Assembly: GCF_964063345.1 (NCBI RefSeq)
Contig: NZ_OZ061318.1
Location: 3,348,001 to 3,412,000 of the forward strand
Source of the DNA: Pseudomonas lini
GTDB taxonomy: Bacteria; Pseudomonadota; Gammaproteobacteria; Pseudomonadales; Pseudomonadaceae
DNA: 64,000 bases
Direction: 5' to 3'
Below, piece by piece: positions 18,901 to 27,590 of this stretch (position 1 is the first letter of the stretch; every line of letters starts with the position of its first letter). A program made the translations under genes and the position numbers. Below the pieces are notes generated by a model. That model made no database searches, was not told where the DNA came from, and was given only the letters and a program-made list of their open reading frames with translations.

Positions 18901-19439
18901 TGCAGCCGTACGTGGATACCTCGACCCAGGCCTGGCGCTGGCAACCGGGTGCCGCACAGAAGCTCGGCATCGCCCCGGGCGTGCTGCAAACCTTCCAGCG
19001 GGCAGCGACCATCCGGGATGCGTTTTTCCGTTCCGGCGGCACCCAGCCGATGGTGCGCTTCGAACTCAAGCCCGTGGCGATGGACGCCACCATCACCCAG
19101 TTTTTGCTCGACCTCGATGGCCAGCAATTGAGCTATGACCACGGTCCGAGCCGCCCCACCTCCATGCAATGGCCCAACCCCGGCAGCATCGGCGTGGTGC
19201 GGATTTCGATCATGCCGCCTTCAGCCAGCGGTCGTTCGGGCATCACCCTGGACGGGCCTTGGGCCTGGTTCCGTCTGCTGGAGCAATCAGACCTGACCGC
19301 CGGCAACTCGCCGGACCGCTTCAACCTGCGGCTGCGGGTCGATGGCGCCAGCGTCTCTTATGAGCTGCGGGCCAACAGCGCCTTCAACCCGTTCAAGAGT
19401 CGTGTGCTCAACGGTTTCAGCCTGCCGGAGCGGTTATGA
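15939..19439 (+). CDS. tssM: T6SS inner-membrane protein TssM (IcmF), GTG start
   Basis: TssM spans the periplasm between TssL and TssJ and energises the membrane complex. I use GTG 15939, which overlaps the tssL stop (GTGA) and directly starts the hydrophobic N-terminus KAFFSFIIRWVIPLLGLIAL; the open frame upstream of it is antisense-like padding. The 1166-residue protein has two N-terminal helices (about 8-50) and an intact Walker A (GPPGSGKTT, about residue 126). A third helix lies near 442-462 (VLASTVALVLVVGTLWW), followed by a large periplasmic part with the IcmF-related C-terminal domain. It ends in a 4-bp overlap with tagF. Confidence 0.97.
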   Translation: MKAFFSFIIRWVIPLLGLIALSLIIWFVGPLLEFLVPEGRRWALIILVFAVWIAYRVFRIIQARRQAAEVMRSLAAQTPPDPTSIATAEELETLRQRMDEALALLKKAKLGGDERRNLYELPWYVIIGPPGSGKTTALVNSGLHFPLAAQLGAGAVRGVGGTRNCDWWFTDQAVLLDTAGRYTTQDSDATVDKAAWLGFLGLLKKQRARRPIDGAFIAISLSDLLLGSDAERAAHAAAIRLRIQELYTQLGVRFPIYLMLTKLDLVPGFMEYFDTLSKEERAQVWGMTFALDDGKNNDSPLAHLQSEFTGLEQRLNDRLVERLQQERDPARRDLIYGFPQQFGALKDCLQSFLEGVFKPNAFEERVLLRGVYFTSGTQEGSPIDRLIGSMAQSMNLDRQHLARQNGTGRSYFIEKLFSAVAFAERGLVGVNPKVERRRKWIARGVLASTVALVLVVGTLWWVSYRANHAYIAQVDQKVAPLGQAVQNLSPAQREVLAVLPLLNAVKHLADDAPSWAEGLGLYQGDMLEAESGSVYRKLLIAVFAPRLLTRIEEQLHGGGNSDFLYEGLKAYLMLADSEHYDADFIKAWIALDWDRSLPRDLPAEQRAALGEHLQALFERHPPTARLDPRLIDDLRRQLQQLPVAQRVYDRVKRQKLPDGIPDFRINEAAGRDAALVFSRKSGKPLGEPLSGFFTAKGYRQGFLLTSLSQTGTLAEEQWVLGRDQAEQQNVASLAADVRRLYFQDYQRQWDALLADIDFVPITSVAQAADVLRVISGPTSPLKKLLVAVAKETDLQQEERLLAAKGAPVEGGVDKLKERLGTLLGQEQATQNTPDASEDPITAHFAELNSIVSKNEGEPAAIDGLLADMNALYVQVSAMVGASGDALLGEAKNQAAAAATRVSLNAERQPPLVQGLVKSVVNSTTNSMMGGVRNQLNAAWTSEVVNIYRQSLAGRYPMSPGSARDATLDDFGQFFGVGGVMDNYFRKYLQPYVDTSTQAWRWQPGAAQKLGIAPGVLQTFQRAATIRDAFFRSGGTQPMVRFELKPVAMDATITQFLLDLDGQQLSYDHGPSRPTSMQWPNPGSIGVVRISIMPPSASGRSGITLDGPWAWFRLLEQSDLTAGNSPDRFNLRLRVDGASVSYELRANSAFNPFKSRVLNGFSLPERL

Positions 19440-20089
19440 GCACCCCGGGCTTCTATGGAAAGCTGGCCAGTCGCGGGGACTTTGTCAGCCGTGGCTTGCC
19501 GAAGAGTTTTATCGACCCCTGGGATTCGTGGCTCGCGGCTGGCCTGCTCGCCAGCCAGACGAGCCTCGGCGAGCGTTGGCTGGACGCCTATCTGGTCAGT
19601 CCCTTGTGGCGCTTCATGGTCGCGCCTGGCGTGTGCGGGCCGGACGCTGCGGTCGGCGTGGTGATGCCGAGCATCGATCGGGTTGGCCGGTATTTTCCGC
19701 TGACCGTCGCGGTGCTGCTGGACCCGGATGCGGACCCGGCATCGGTGGTCGGCGGAGCGGATGATTGGTTTGAGCGGGTGGAGAACCTGTTGCTGAGTAC
19801 GCTGAACGTGGAGGCCAGTTTCGAAGCCTTCGGCGCGCAGCTGGAGACCTTGGGCAGCCCGATGTATCTCCCACGCACCCCGAGCAGCCGATTCGCCAGC
19901 CTGCATCGCTTCGATGGCAGCGACCCGCAACGGCGGATGTATGCGCTCGCCGAGTCGGCCTGCGAAGGCGCAAGCCTGTGGTGGGGTCAGGGTTCGGAGC
20001 GCATCGCGCCCGGTTTGTTGCGGTGCCAGGGATTGCCGGCCGCCGCTGATTTTGCGCAATTTTTGCTCGGCCAAGAAGGTGTTGTGTAG
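19436..20089 (+). CDS. tagF: T6SS posttranslational repressor TagF
   Basis: TagF represses T6SS firing independently of threonine phosphorylation in P. aeruginosa, where it binds Fha1. The 217-residue protein has the TagF N-terminus (FYGKLASRGDFVSRGLPKSF) and the conserved GVVMPSIDRVGRYFPLTV block. The ATG overlaps the tssM stop (ATGA), and the TAG stop directly abuts the pppA ATG. Confidence 0.95.
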   Translation: MSTPGFYGKLASRGDFVSRGLPKSFIDPWDSWLAAGLLASQTSLGERWLDAYLVSPLWRFMVAPGVCGPDAAVGVVMPSIDRVGRYFPLTVAVLLDPDADPASVVGGADDWFERVENLLLSTLNVEASFEAFGAQLETLGSPMYLPRTPSSRFASLHRFDGSDPQRRMYALAESACEGASLWWGQGSERIAPGLLRCQGLPAAADFAQFLLGQEGVV

Positions 20090-20821
20090 ATGTGTCCAAG
20101 CCTTGGAAAGACGTTCAAGTCTGCAAGCAAGAGCCATGTCGGCATGGTCCGCCAGGTTAACGAAGATGCCTGCCTGGACCGGCCGGAAAACGGCCTGTGG
20201 GTGGTCGCCGATGGCATGGGTGGGCACGCGGCGGGCGACTACGTCAGCAGTCTGATCGTCGACAGTCTGCGTAGCATTGCCGTGGGCCGCTCGCTGGATG
20301 AATACGTCGCGGCGCTGAAAACCGACCTGCTGCGGGTCAACGCCGCCGTGCGTGAAGAAACCGCCAACCGCGGCGTGACCATGATGGGCAGCACGGTGGT
20401 GGTGCTGGCGGCGCGCGACTTGCGCGGGGTGTGCCTGTGGGCGGGTGACAGCCGCTTGTATCGCCTGCGTGACGGCCTGCTCGAAAGCATCTCGCGGGAC
20501 CACAGTTACGTTCAGGATCTGCAGGACAGTGGCCTGCTCAGCGAAGCCGAAGCCCGGGTGCATCCGCGGTCCAATATTGTCACCCGCGCCATCGGGGTCC
20601 AGGCACAGCTGGAGCTGGCGAAGGTCGAGTTGCTGTTGAAGCCCGGCGACAGCTACCTGTTGTGCAGCGACGGGCTGACCAAGACCGTCGAGGACCATGA
20701 AATCGCCGAGGTGCTGGGCCACGACGACCCCGGGGAAATCGCCAGCAGCCTGGTGTCCCTGGGCCTGATGCGCGGCGCTCCGGACAACATCACCGTCATC
20801 GTCGTGAAGGTGCCTTCATGA
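20090..20821 (+). CDS. pppA: T6SS PP2C-type Ser/Thr phosphatase PppA
   Basis: PppA reverses PpkA phosphorylation of Fha1 and resets the secretion system. The 243-residue protein carries all PP2C metal-binding motifs: VRQVNEDACL, VVADGMGGHAAGD, WAGDSRLYRLRDG, LLCSDGLT and PDNITVIVV. The start ATG directly follows the tagF stop; a slightly later ATG (residue 19, in front of VRQVNED) is possible but would truncate the first strand. It overlaps ppkA by four bases. Confidence 0.97.
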   Translation: MCPSLGKTFKSASKSHVGMVRQVNEDACLDRPENGLWVVADGMGGHAAGDYVSSLIVDSLRSIAVGRSLDEYVAALKTDLLRVNAAVREETANRGVTMMGSTVVVLAARDLRGVCLWAGDSRLYRLRDGLLESISRDHSYVQDLQDSGLLSEAEARVHPRSNIVTRAIGVQAQLELAKVELLLKPGDSYLLCSDGLTKTVEDHEIAEVLGHDDPGEIASSLVSLGLMRGAPDNITVIVVKVPS

Positions 20822-23800
20822 ACCCCACCCTGAACATTCTGATCCCGGGCTACGACATCGGCGATGAGATCGGCGAAGGCGCCATGGCCAGCGTTTACCT
20901 GGCGACCCAGCGCTCGCTGGAACGCAAGGTGGCATTGAAGGTCATGGCCGCCGCGCTGGCGGCCGACCCGAGTTTCTGCGAGCGTTTCCTGCGCGAAGGC
21001 AAAACCCTGGCGCGCCTGTCTCACCCGCATACGGTCACCATCCATGACATCGGCCATGTCGGTGAGCTGTATTACATGGCCATGGAATTCCTGCCCAACG
21101 GCACGCTCAAGGAGCGCATCGCCGCCGGCCTGACGCCGGAGCAGGGCCTGATCTATATCCGTCAGATCGCCTCGGCCCTGGGCTACGCCCATGGGTTGGG
21201 GCTGGTTCATCGCGATGTCAAACCGGCGAACATTCTGTTCCGTGCCGATGGCACGGCAGTGCTCTCGGACTTCGGCATCGCCAAGTCCATGGATGACCGC
21301 ACCCAGTTCACCCAGGCCGGTTTCGCCGTCGGTACGCCCAGCTACATGAGCCCGGAACAGGCGCGCGGCCAGGATATTGATGGCCGGGCCGACCTTTATG
21401 CCTTGGGCGTGGTGCTCTACGAAATCCTCGTCGGCAAACTGCCGTATACCGGCAATGACGCGCTCTCCACGGCCCTGGCGCATTTGACCGAACCGTTGCC
21501 GGAGTTGCCGGTGCACCACGGTCGCTATCAAGAAGTGCTGCGCAAGTTGTTGGCCAAGGATCCGGCCGAGCGTTTTCCGGATGCAGCGGCGCTGTTGCAG
21601 GCGCTGGATAATCTGCCTCGGGAGTCGGTTGAAGCGACCACCATCCGGCCATTGCCCATTCCGGTATCGCCGATTGCGGTGAGCAATGACCTGGCGGGAC
21701 TGACGCCGGTGTCCATCGATATACCGACCGGCCCCGCGCAGCCACAACCTCGATCCAAGCCTATACACAAGCCTGTTCCGCCGACTGTGAAGCCGACGCC
21801 GTCGTCCACGGTCTCGGAACAGCGAAAGGGGCCGGTGTTTGCACTCGCCGCCGTCGCGGTGGCCGTGGCGCTGGCCTTGGGCGGCGCGGGTTATTGGTGG
21901 CTGTCCGGTGACGTCGAAGCCGACGCCAAGGTGCCGGTGGTTTCAGCACCGCCGGCCAGTGCGCCGCCGACCGTGGCGCCACCCGTAAAGCCCCCCGTGG
22001 CAACGGAGGTCGATGGCGGTCAGCGGCCGCTGCTGATGGCCGGCAAAAAAACCTTGTTCCAGCGAGTGCTCAGCAAGCCGGGGGCGAAACTCGCCAGCGA
22101 CCCGGGGGGCACGCCCGACAAGGCCTTGCCGGCGTTTTCGGTGCTTTACGTCTATCAGCGCAAAGAGGTTGATGGCAGCGCGTGGTTGCGTGTCGGCGCC
22201 GCCACCGACGGGCGCAGTGACGGCTGGTTGCCGGCCGCTCAAGTCAGCGACTGGAAGCAAAGCCTGGTACTTAAATTCACCGAACGCTCCGGCCGTGCGC
22301 CGGTGATGTTCCTGCGTCAGCCCGGCGACGTGGAGAAGCTGCTGGCCGATCCGTCGGCAGCCAAAAACCTGCTGCTCAAGGCCCAGCAGAATCGCGAAGA
22401 CAACCAGCAGGTACTGGCCCTGGAACCGGCTGCGAGCGCGGTGCCGCAAAACCAGTTTTACCTGTTGCCGATTTTCGATTCGCGCGAGAGTTTCGATGAA
22501 AACGGCCAGTCGGTGCAGTTGCTGAACGTGGCGTCCATCGACCCCGGTGATGCTCCGAAGGCCGCTGCCAACAACACGCCAATTACTACCGCTAACGCCG
22601 ACGCGTTCCGCACCGCCGTGGTATTGGTCGTTGACACCACGGTGTCCATGCAGCCCTACATCGATCAGGTTCGCGACGTCGTACACCAACTGCAAACCCG
22701 CATCGCCGAGCGGGGCGAGCAGGACAGTGTCAACTTCGGCCTGGTGGGGTTTCGCAGCAGCACGCAGAAAACCCCGGGCCTGGAATACGTCGCCAAAACC
22801 TTGATCACCCTGGAACAGGGCCGCGACCCACAGCGCTTCATGGACCTGGCACGGCAGGTCAAGGCGTCCACGGTCTCCAGCCATTCGTTCAACGAAGATG
22901 CGTTTGCCGGTGTGATGGAAGCGGTCGAGGGCATGGACTGGTCCGGCTATGGCGGGCGCTTGATCCTGTTGGTCACCGATGCCGGTGCCTTGCGCAAGAA
23001 CGACCCGTATGCCGCCACGCAAATGAACGAAGCCGAAGTGCGCCAAGCCGCGCTGGGCAAGCAGATCAAGATCTACGCCTTGCACCTGCTCAGCGATGCC
23101 GGCAAGAAAACCCATGGCGGTGCGCAAAGCCAATATCGCACCCTGACCGCCGACGCCAACCCGCAGATCGGCGACCTGTACATTCCGGTGCCGGGCGCCG
23201 ATGTGCGCAAGTTCGGTGAGCGGGTGGACGAGATCGGTTCGGTGTTTGCCGACCTGGTGCATCAGGTGCGTGGCAACAAACCGCAAACCGTGCCGCTGCT
23301 GAGCGCCGCGCCGAGCCTGACTGACAAATCGGCGGCCGTCGGTTACGCGATGCACATGGATTTTCTGGGGCGTAAAGCCGCCAGCCAGGCGCCGCAACTG
23401 GTCAGCGCCTGGACCGCCGACCGCGACCTGACCAACCCGGCGCTGCCGGCGTTCCAGGTGTGCGTGATGCTGACCAAGTTGCAGCTCAACGACTTGCAGC
23501 AATCGCTGAAACTGATCGTTGATGCCGCCCGCAAGACCCAGACCTCGCCGAAGAATTTCTTCCAGGAAATCGCCAGCGCCAGTGCCTACATGAGCCGCGA
23601 TCCTTCGGCCTTGCGCAAGGGTGGCAACCTGGCCGATGGCGGGGTTCTGGGTGAGTACCTGGAGGGGCTGCCTTACCGCAGCAAGTCGCTGAACATGACC
23701 CAGGATTTGTGGCTTTCGCTGAGCGTGGCCGAGCAGGAGGACTTTATCGACGAGCTGGATTCGAAGATCCGCCTCTACGAAACCTTCCATAACGACTTGG

Positions 23801-23874
23801 CTAACTGGGTGCGTTTCGGCGATGCCGAACCGGGTGATGCCTTGTACCGCGTTCCGTTGTCGACGCTGCCGTGA
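20818..23874 (+). CDS. ppkA: T6SS membrane Ser/Thr kinase PpkA with SH3-like and vWA domains
   Basis: PpkA phosphorylates Fha1 in response to a periplasmic cue relayed by TagQRST. The 1018-residue protein has an N-terminal Hanks-type kinase. The glycine loop GEGAMASVY is near 20, the catalytic HRDVKPAN near 131, and DFGIAKS follows. A proline-rich linker and a membrane helix (about 340-362) come next. A periplasmic SH3-like module (about 410-480, with SDGWLPAAQV) precedes a von Willebrand A domain starting near 600 (VVLVVDTTVSMQPYID). All catalytic motifs are intact. It overlaps pppA by four bases and tagT by one to four bases. Confidence 0.97.
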   Translation: MNPTLNILIPGYDIGDEIGEGAMASVYLATQRSLERKVALKVMAAALAADPSFCERFLREGKTLARLSHPHTVTIHDIGHVGELYYMAMEFLPNGTLKERIAAGLTPEQGLIYIRQIASALGYAHGLGLVHRDVKPANILFRADGTAVLSDFGIAKSMDDRTQFTQAGFAVGTPSYMSPEQARGQDIDGRADLYALGVVLYEILVGKLPYTGNDALSTALAHLTEPLPELPVHHGRYQEVLRKLLAKDPAERFPDAAALLQALDNLPRESVEATTIRPLPIPVSPIAVSNDLAGLTPVSIDIPTGPAQPQPRSKPIHKPVPPTVKPTPSSTVSEQRKGPVFALAAVAVAVALALGGAGYWWLSGDVEADAKVPVVSAPPASAPPTVAPPVKPPVATEVDGGQRPLLMAGKKTLFQRVLSKPGAKLASDPGGTPDKALPAFSVLYVYQRKEVDGSAWLRVGAATDGRSDGWLPAAQVSDWKQSLVLKFTERSGRAPVMFLRQPGDVEKLLADPSAAKNLLLKAQQNREDNQQVLALEPAASAVPQNQFYLLPIFDSRESFDENGQSVQLLNVASIDPGDAPKAAANNTPITTANADAFRTAVVLVVDTTVSMQPYIDQVRDVVHQLQTRIAERGEQDSVNFGLVGFRSSTQKTPGLEYVAKTLITLEQGRDPQRFMDLARQVKASTVSSHSFNEDAFAGVMEAVEGMDWSGYGGRLILLVTDAGALRKNDPYAATQMNEAEVRQAALGKQIKIYALHLLSDAGKKTHGGAQSQYRTLTADANPQIGDLYIPVPGADVRKFGERVDEIGSVFADLVHQVRGNKPQTVPLLSAAPSLTDKSAAVGYAMHMDFLGRKAASQAPQLVSAWTADRDLTNPALPAFQVCVMLTKLQLNDLQQSLKLIVDAARKTQTSPKNFFQEIASASAYMSRDPSALRKGGNLADGGVLGEYLEGLPYRSKSLNMTQDLWLSLSVAEQEDFIDELDSKIRLYETFHNDLANWVRFGDAEPGDALYRVPLSTLP

Positions 23875-24590
23875 TGCTGAACATGAGCGCAGTGCACAAA
23901 CACCGGGGCGTCGGCAGCCAGCGTTACAGCCTGGTGATTCCACGGCTGCAACTGCATGCCGGTGAACAATTGGCGGTGGTCGGTCCCAGTGGCTGCGGCA
24001 AAAGCACGTTGCTCGATTTGCTGGCGCTGGTGCTGGCTCCGGACCAGGCCGGGCAGTTTGATTTTGCGCTCGGCCAAACCAGAACGGACATTACCGGGCT
24101 GTGGCGCGCAGAGGCGCAAAGTGCCTTGGCGGACCTGCGCCGCCGGCACTTGGGCTACGTGCTGCAAACCGGTGGCCTGCTGGATTTTCTGGACGTGCGC
24201 GGCAACATCGACCTGTCGCGCAAACTGCTCGGCTTGAAAGACGACGGCAGTGTGGATCGCTTGGCCGGGGCATTGGATATCACCGATCAATTGGGCAAAA
24301 AACCGGGTGACTTGTCTGTCGGCCAACGGCAGCGGGTGAGTTGCGCTCGCGCCCTGGCCCATGGACCGAATCTGCTGCTGGCCGATGAACCGACCGCCGC
24401 CCTCGATCCGCTGAATGCGGAGCGCGTGATGCAGTTGCTGGTGACCCAGGCCCGCGAACATGGCGTGTGCTGCGTCGTCGCCACCCACGACGAGTCACTG
24501 GCCCGCGCCAGCGGTTTGCAGGTGCGGCGCATCAGTTGTCATCGCGACATCGATGGCGGTGTCACCGCCGTTCTCGGGGAGGCCTGCTGA
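23874..24590 (+). CDS. tagT: TagT, ABC transporter ATPase of the T6SS signalling module
   Basis: TagT is the ATPase partner of TagS in the TagQRST pathway upstream of PpkA. The 238-residue protein has Walker A GPSGCGKST, the signature LSVGQRQRVSCARAL and Walker B LLLADEPTAALD, resembling Lol/MacB-type ATPases. I use the ATG at 23874, which shares its A with the ppkA stop (TGATG); a GTG one codon upstream is also possible. The same TGATG junction links it to tagS. Confidence 0.95.
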   Translation: MLNMSAVHKHRGVGSQRYSLVIPRLQLHAGEQLAVVGPSGCGKSTLLDLLALVLAPDQAGQFDFALGQTRTDITGLWRAEAQSALADLRRRHLGYVLQTGGLLDFLDVRGNIDLSRKLLGLKDDGSVDRLAGALDITDQLGKKPGDLSVGQRQRVSCARALAHGPNLLLADEPTAALDPLNAERVMQLLVTQAREHGVCCVVATHDESLARASGLQVRRISCHRDIDGGVTAVLGEAC

Positions 24591-25786
24591 TGCGCAGCGC
24601 GCTGGTGGCTTCCCTGGCCTGGCAGGATTACCGCAACGATGCGTGGCTGTCGGCTTGTTCGGTACTGGCGCTAGTGGCGGTGGTCGCACCGCTGCTGGTG
24701 CTGTTCGGCTTGAAATTCGGCCTGGTCAGCAGCTTGACCGAGCGCCTGGAAAACGACCCGGCCACGCGGGAAATCATTCCCTTGGGTGGCGGTCGGTTCA
24801 GTGCCGCGTTTATCGAACAATTGAGCCAGCGCAGCGACGTGGCTTTCGCCTTGCCGCGCACCCGGCAGATTGCTGCGACGGCGGAGCTGACCACTGGCGC
24901 TTCGACGGTGACCGTCGAAATGATCCCCACTGCCGCCAACGACCCCTTGCTCGGCAGTCTGCCGGTGCCCCAAGGGCTGGATCAGGTGCTGCTCAGCCAG
25001 ACCGCCGCTGAAAAGCTCGGGGCCAAGGCCGGTGATTGGCTGGAAGCCAGTTTCGGTCGGCAGGTGGCTGGTCGTGGCGAGGCACAGCGCACTCGCGTCC
25101 AGGTGCTGCACGTTCTGCCGCTGGAAGCCTTCGCACGGGACGGATTGTTCGCCTCATTGACGTTACTGGAAGCGGCTGAAGATTACCGGGATGGTCGCGC
25201 CGTGCCAGCGTTCGGTTGGCCAGGTGATGCGGTAGGCGTGACGGAGCAGCGGGTGTATCCGGCGTTTCGCCTGTATGCCCGCAACCTCAAGGATGTCGAG
25301 CCGCTGCGTCAGTACTTCGCTGCACAGAATCTGCTGGTCTCGACCCAGGCCCAGACCATCGCCCAGGTGCAATCGCTGAGCCGCAACCTGTCGATCGTGT
25401 TCTGGATCATCGCCGGGTTGGCCTTGGCGGGAGCGTTCGCGGCGATTTTTGCTGGTGCGTTGGCGGCAGTCGAGCGCAAGCGCCGAGAGTTGTCGGTGTT
25501 GCGCCTGCTGGGGTTTTCCACGGCGGCATTGCTGTTGTTTGTGGTGGTGCAGGCGCTGTACAGCGCCGGCCTTGCTGCCCTGTTGAGTGCCGGGCTGTAT
25601 GGCCTGGCGCAATCGGGTCTGAACCATTTATTTGCGCAGATGCCGGGTGAGTACGCCAGCCATCTGCTGGCGCGTCACTACGCGTTGGCCCTGGCGGCCG
25701 TGCTCGGCGTCAGCGCCGTGGCGGCAGTCTGTGGTGGCTGGCGAGTAGCGCGTATCCAGGCGTTTGAAGGAATCCGAGATGTATAA
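24590..25786 (+). CDS. tagS: TagS, ABC transporter permease of the T6SS signalling module
   Basis: TagS is the inner-membrane FtsX/LolC-like permease paired with TagT. The start is ATG 24590, sharing a base with the tagT stop (TGATG); the open frame extends further upstream, but only as a shadow of tagT. The 398 residues have one N-terminal helix (LALVAVVAPLLVLFGL) and a large periplasmic domain (about 50-260). Three C-terminal helices follow, beginning SIVFWIIAGLALAGAFAAIF, the usual MacB-like topology. It overlaps tagR by eight bases. Confidence 0.95.
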   Translation: MRSALVASLAWQDYRNDAWLSACSVLALVAVVAPLLVLFGLKFGLVSSLTERLENDPATREIIPLGGGRFSAAFIEQLSQRSDVAFALPRTRQIAATAELTTGASTVTVEMIPTAANDPLLGSLPVPQGLDQVLLSQTAAEKLGAKAGDWLEASFGRQVAGRGEAQRTRVQVLHVLPLEAFARDGLFASLTLLEAAEDYRDGRAVPAFGWPGDAVGVTEQRVYPAFRLYARNLKDVEPLRQYFAAQNLLVSTQAQTIAQVQSLSRNLSIVFWIIAGLALAGAFAAIFAGALAAVERKRRELSVLRLLGFSTAALLLFVVVQALYSAGLAALLSAGLYGLAQSGLNHLFAQMPGEYASHLLARHYALALAAVLGVSAVAAVCGGWRVARIQAFEGIRDV

Positions 25787-27506
25787 GTTACTGGGCGCCG
25801 CTGTGGCGCTGAGCCTGGCCAGCATGGTCTGGGCTGATGAAAGCACCGACAAACTGGACAACCCCAAGCCGCTGCCCGATGACATCAGCCTGCCGCTGCC
25901 GTGCGAAGGGCAAATGGTGTTCCGTTACGTCTACATCCTGGCGCAGGGCACTCTGGACGACCGCGAGATCAGTCTCGGCTATCCATTCAGTGAGGGCGAG
26001 GCCGGTTATCAACAGTCGTTCATCTCCGGTTACCGCCGGGACTTTATCAACGGCCAGTTCACCCTCAAGGATCTGCCCAAGGATTGGGGCAAGACCATCA
26101 CGCCGTTGATGCCCAAGACGGACGCCAAGACCCCGCTCAAACCGATGCTCTATTTCATCGGCAAATACGAAGTCACCGCCCGTCAATACGCCCAGGTCAT
26201 GGCCCAGGCGCAATCGTTGGCCAGCGGCGAGCCGGCGCCGGCCTGCGAGGCATTGCAAGCCGAGGCGCCGCAAGGCATGGCCGGGCGTTTGCCCAAGGTG
26301 AAATTGTCGCGCTTCGAGGCCGAACGCTTCTCGGCGGTGTATAGCGCCTGGCTGATGAAATACCACAAGGACCTGCTACCGGTGAGCGGTCGTGGTACCT
26401 CGGCGGAAGAGGGCGGGCTGGGTTTTGTGCGTTTGCCGACCGAGGTCGAGTGGGAATTTGCTGCCCGTGGCGGGCAGGCCATTAGCCGTCAGGACCTGGA
26501 AGGGCGTCTGTTTCCCCGGCGTCTGGAAGGCAGCGAAAGCGATGGGCCCCTGGCGGACTGGGCAGTCTTCAATCAGGTCGCCGGCGGCACCGGCCAGGCA
26601 GCGCGCCTGATGCCGATCGGTACCAAACTGCCAAACCCCATCGGCCTGTTCGACGTGATCGGCAACGCCGCCGAGATGGTCCAGGAGTCCTTCCAGCTTG
26701 TGCATTCCGGACGCCGCCAAGGCACCTATGGCGGCTTCGTGGTCAAGGGCGGTAACTATCTGGAAGGCGAGGGCACCTTGTTTACCGGGATGCGTCGCGA
26801 GTACCCGCTGTTCGCCGCCGACGGCACCGAGCAAAGCAACGAAACTACCGGGTTCCGGGTCGCGATTGGCGCGTTGTCGGCGCCACGTTCGCGCTACAAG
26901 GAGCTGTTTGCCCAATGGCAGAAAGAAGGTCGGCTGGCTTCGCTGACCGATGCCATCGACGACGCCCAGGACCCGACCAAACGCCTGGACAGCATCATTG
27001 CCGCCAGCGTCGACCCGCGCCTGCAAGCCGAGTTGGGGCTGGTCAACGAAGAGCTCAAGCGCAACGTCTCGCTCATCGCCCAGCAGCGTGAAGAAGCGGC
27101 CGGCAACCTGATCCAGTCGGCGGCCCTGGTGGCCGAGACCATCAACAACTACAACATTCGCCTGACCAATTTGCAGAAGAGTCGCCAACAGGCCGTGGAC
27201 GCCAGGGACGAGGCCAGCGCCAAGCTGTTCGCTACCGCCATCGACAATGGCCGCAGCGCGCTGGACGGCGCGGTGGCGATCTATATCGACAACCTGGCGA
27301 CTGGCACGCGCTACACCGATGCCGTGATCCAGGCGCAATTTCAACGCATCAAGGAAGAGTTGGAGCGCAAGCCGGTACTGGGCAAGAGCCTGGTAACGCG
27401 CGCAACGTTATTCGTTCGCCATGTCGGTGATTATCGTCAGCAACGACGAGCCGACCCAGCGGCGATATTGAAGGAATTGCTCGCATCGAACGCTCAGCGG
27501 TCTTGA
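25779..27506 (+). CDS. tagR: TagR, periplasmic FGE/sulfatase-modifying-like activator of PpkA
   Basis: TagR acts in the periplasm or at the outer membrane to stimulate PpkA. I start at ATG 25779, giving a signal peptide MYKLLGAAVALSLASMVWA; an upstream ATG five codons earlier is less good. The 575-residue protein has a formylglycine-generating-enzyme-like domain (about 105-370), recognisable by GKYEVTARQYAQVM, LPTEVEWEFAARGG and TGFRVAIG. A helical C-terminal region follows. No FGE activity is implied; the fold is known to be reused for protein interactions in T6SS. It overlaps tagS by eight bases. Confidence 0.94.
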   Translation: MYKLLGAAVALSLASMVWADESTDKLDNPKPLPDDISLPLPCEGQMVFRYVYILAQGTLDDREISLGYPFSEGEAGYQQSFISGYRRDFINGQFTLKDLPKDWGKTITPLMPKTDAKTPLKPMLYFIGKYEVTARQYAQVMAQAQSLASGEPAPACEALQAEAPQGMAGRLPKVKLSRFEAERFSAVYSAWLMKYHKDLLPVSGRGTSAEEGGLGFVRLPTEVEWEFAARGGQAISRQDLEGRLFPRRLEGSESDGPLADWAVFNQVAGGTGQAARLMPIGTKLPNPIGLFDVIGNAAEMVQESFQLVHSGRRQGTYGGFVVKGGNYLEGEGTLFTGMRREYPLFAADGTEQSNETTGFRVAIGALSAPRSRYKELFAQWQKEGRLASLTDAIDDAQDPTKRLDSIIAASVDPRLQAELGLVNEELKRNVSLIAQQREEAAGNLIQSAALVAETINNYNIRLTNLQKSRQQAVDARDEASAKLFATAIDNGRSALDGAVAIYIDNLATGTRYTDAVIQAQFQRIKEELERKPVLGKSLVTRATLFVRHVGDYRQQRRADPAAILKELLASNAQRS

Positions 27507-27590
27507 TCATTCGTTGTACAGCGAGCTTGGAAGGGACTCAGGCGGCGGTGGGCCGTGCTGAGCTGGTCAAACTTAAAAGAGAACACAACT

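Noticed and set aside
15645..19169. Minus-strand open frame of 1174 codons opposite tssM
   Set aside because: It runs antisense through tssM, whose Walker A, membrane helices and coupled start are unambiguous; the frame has no recognisable domain.
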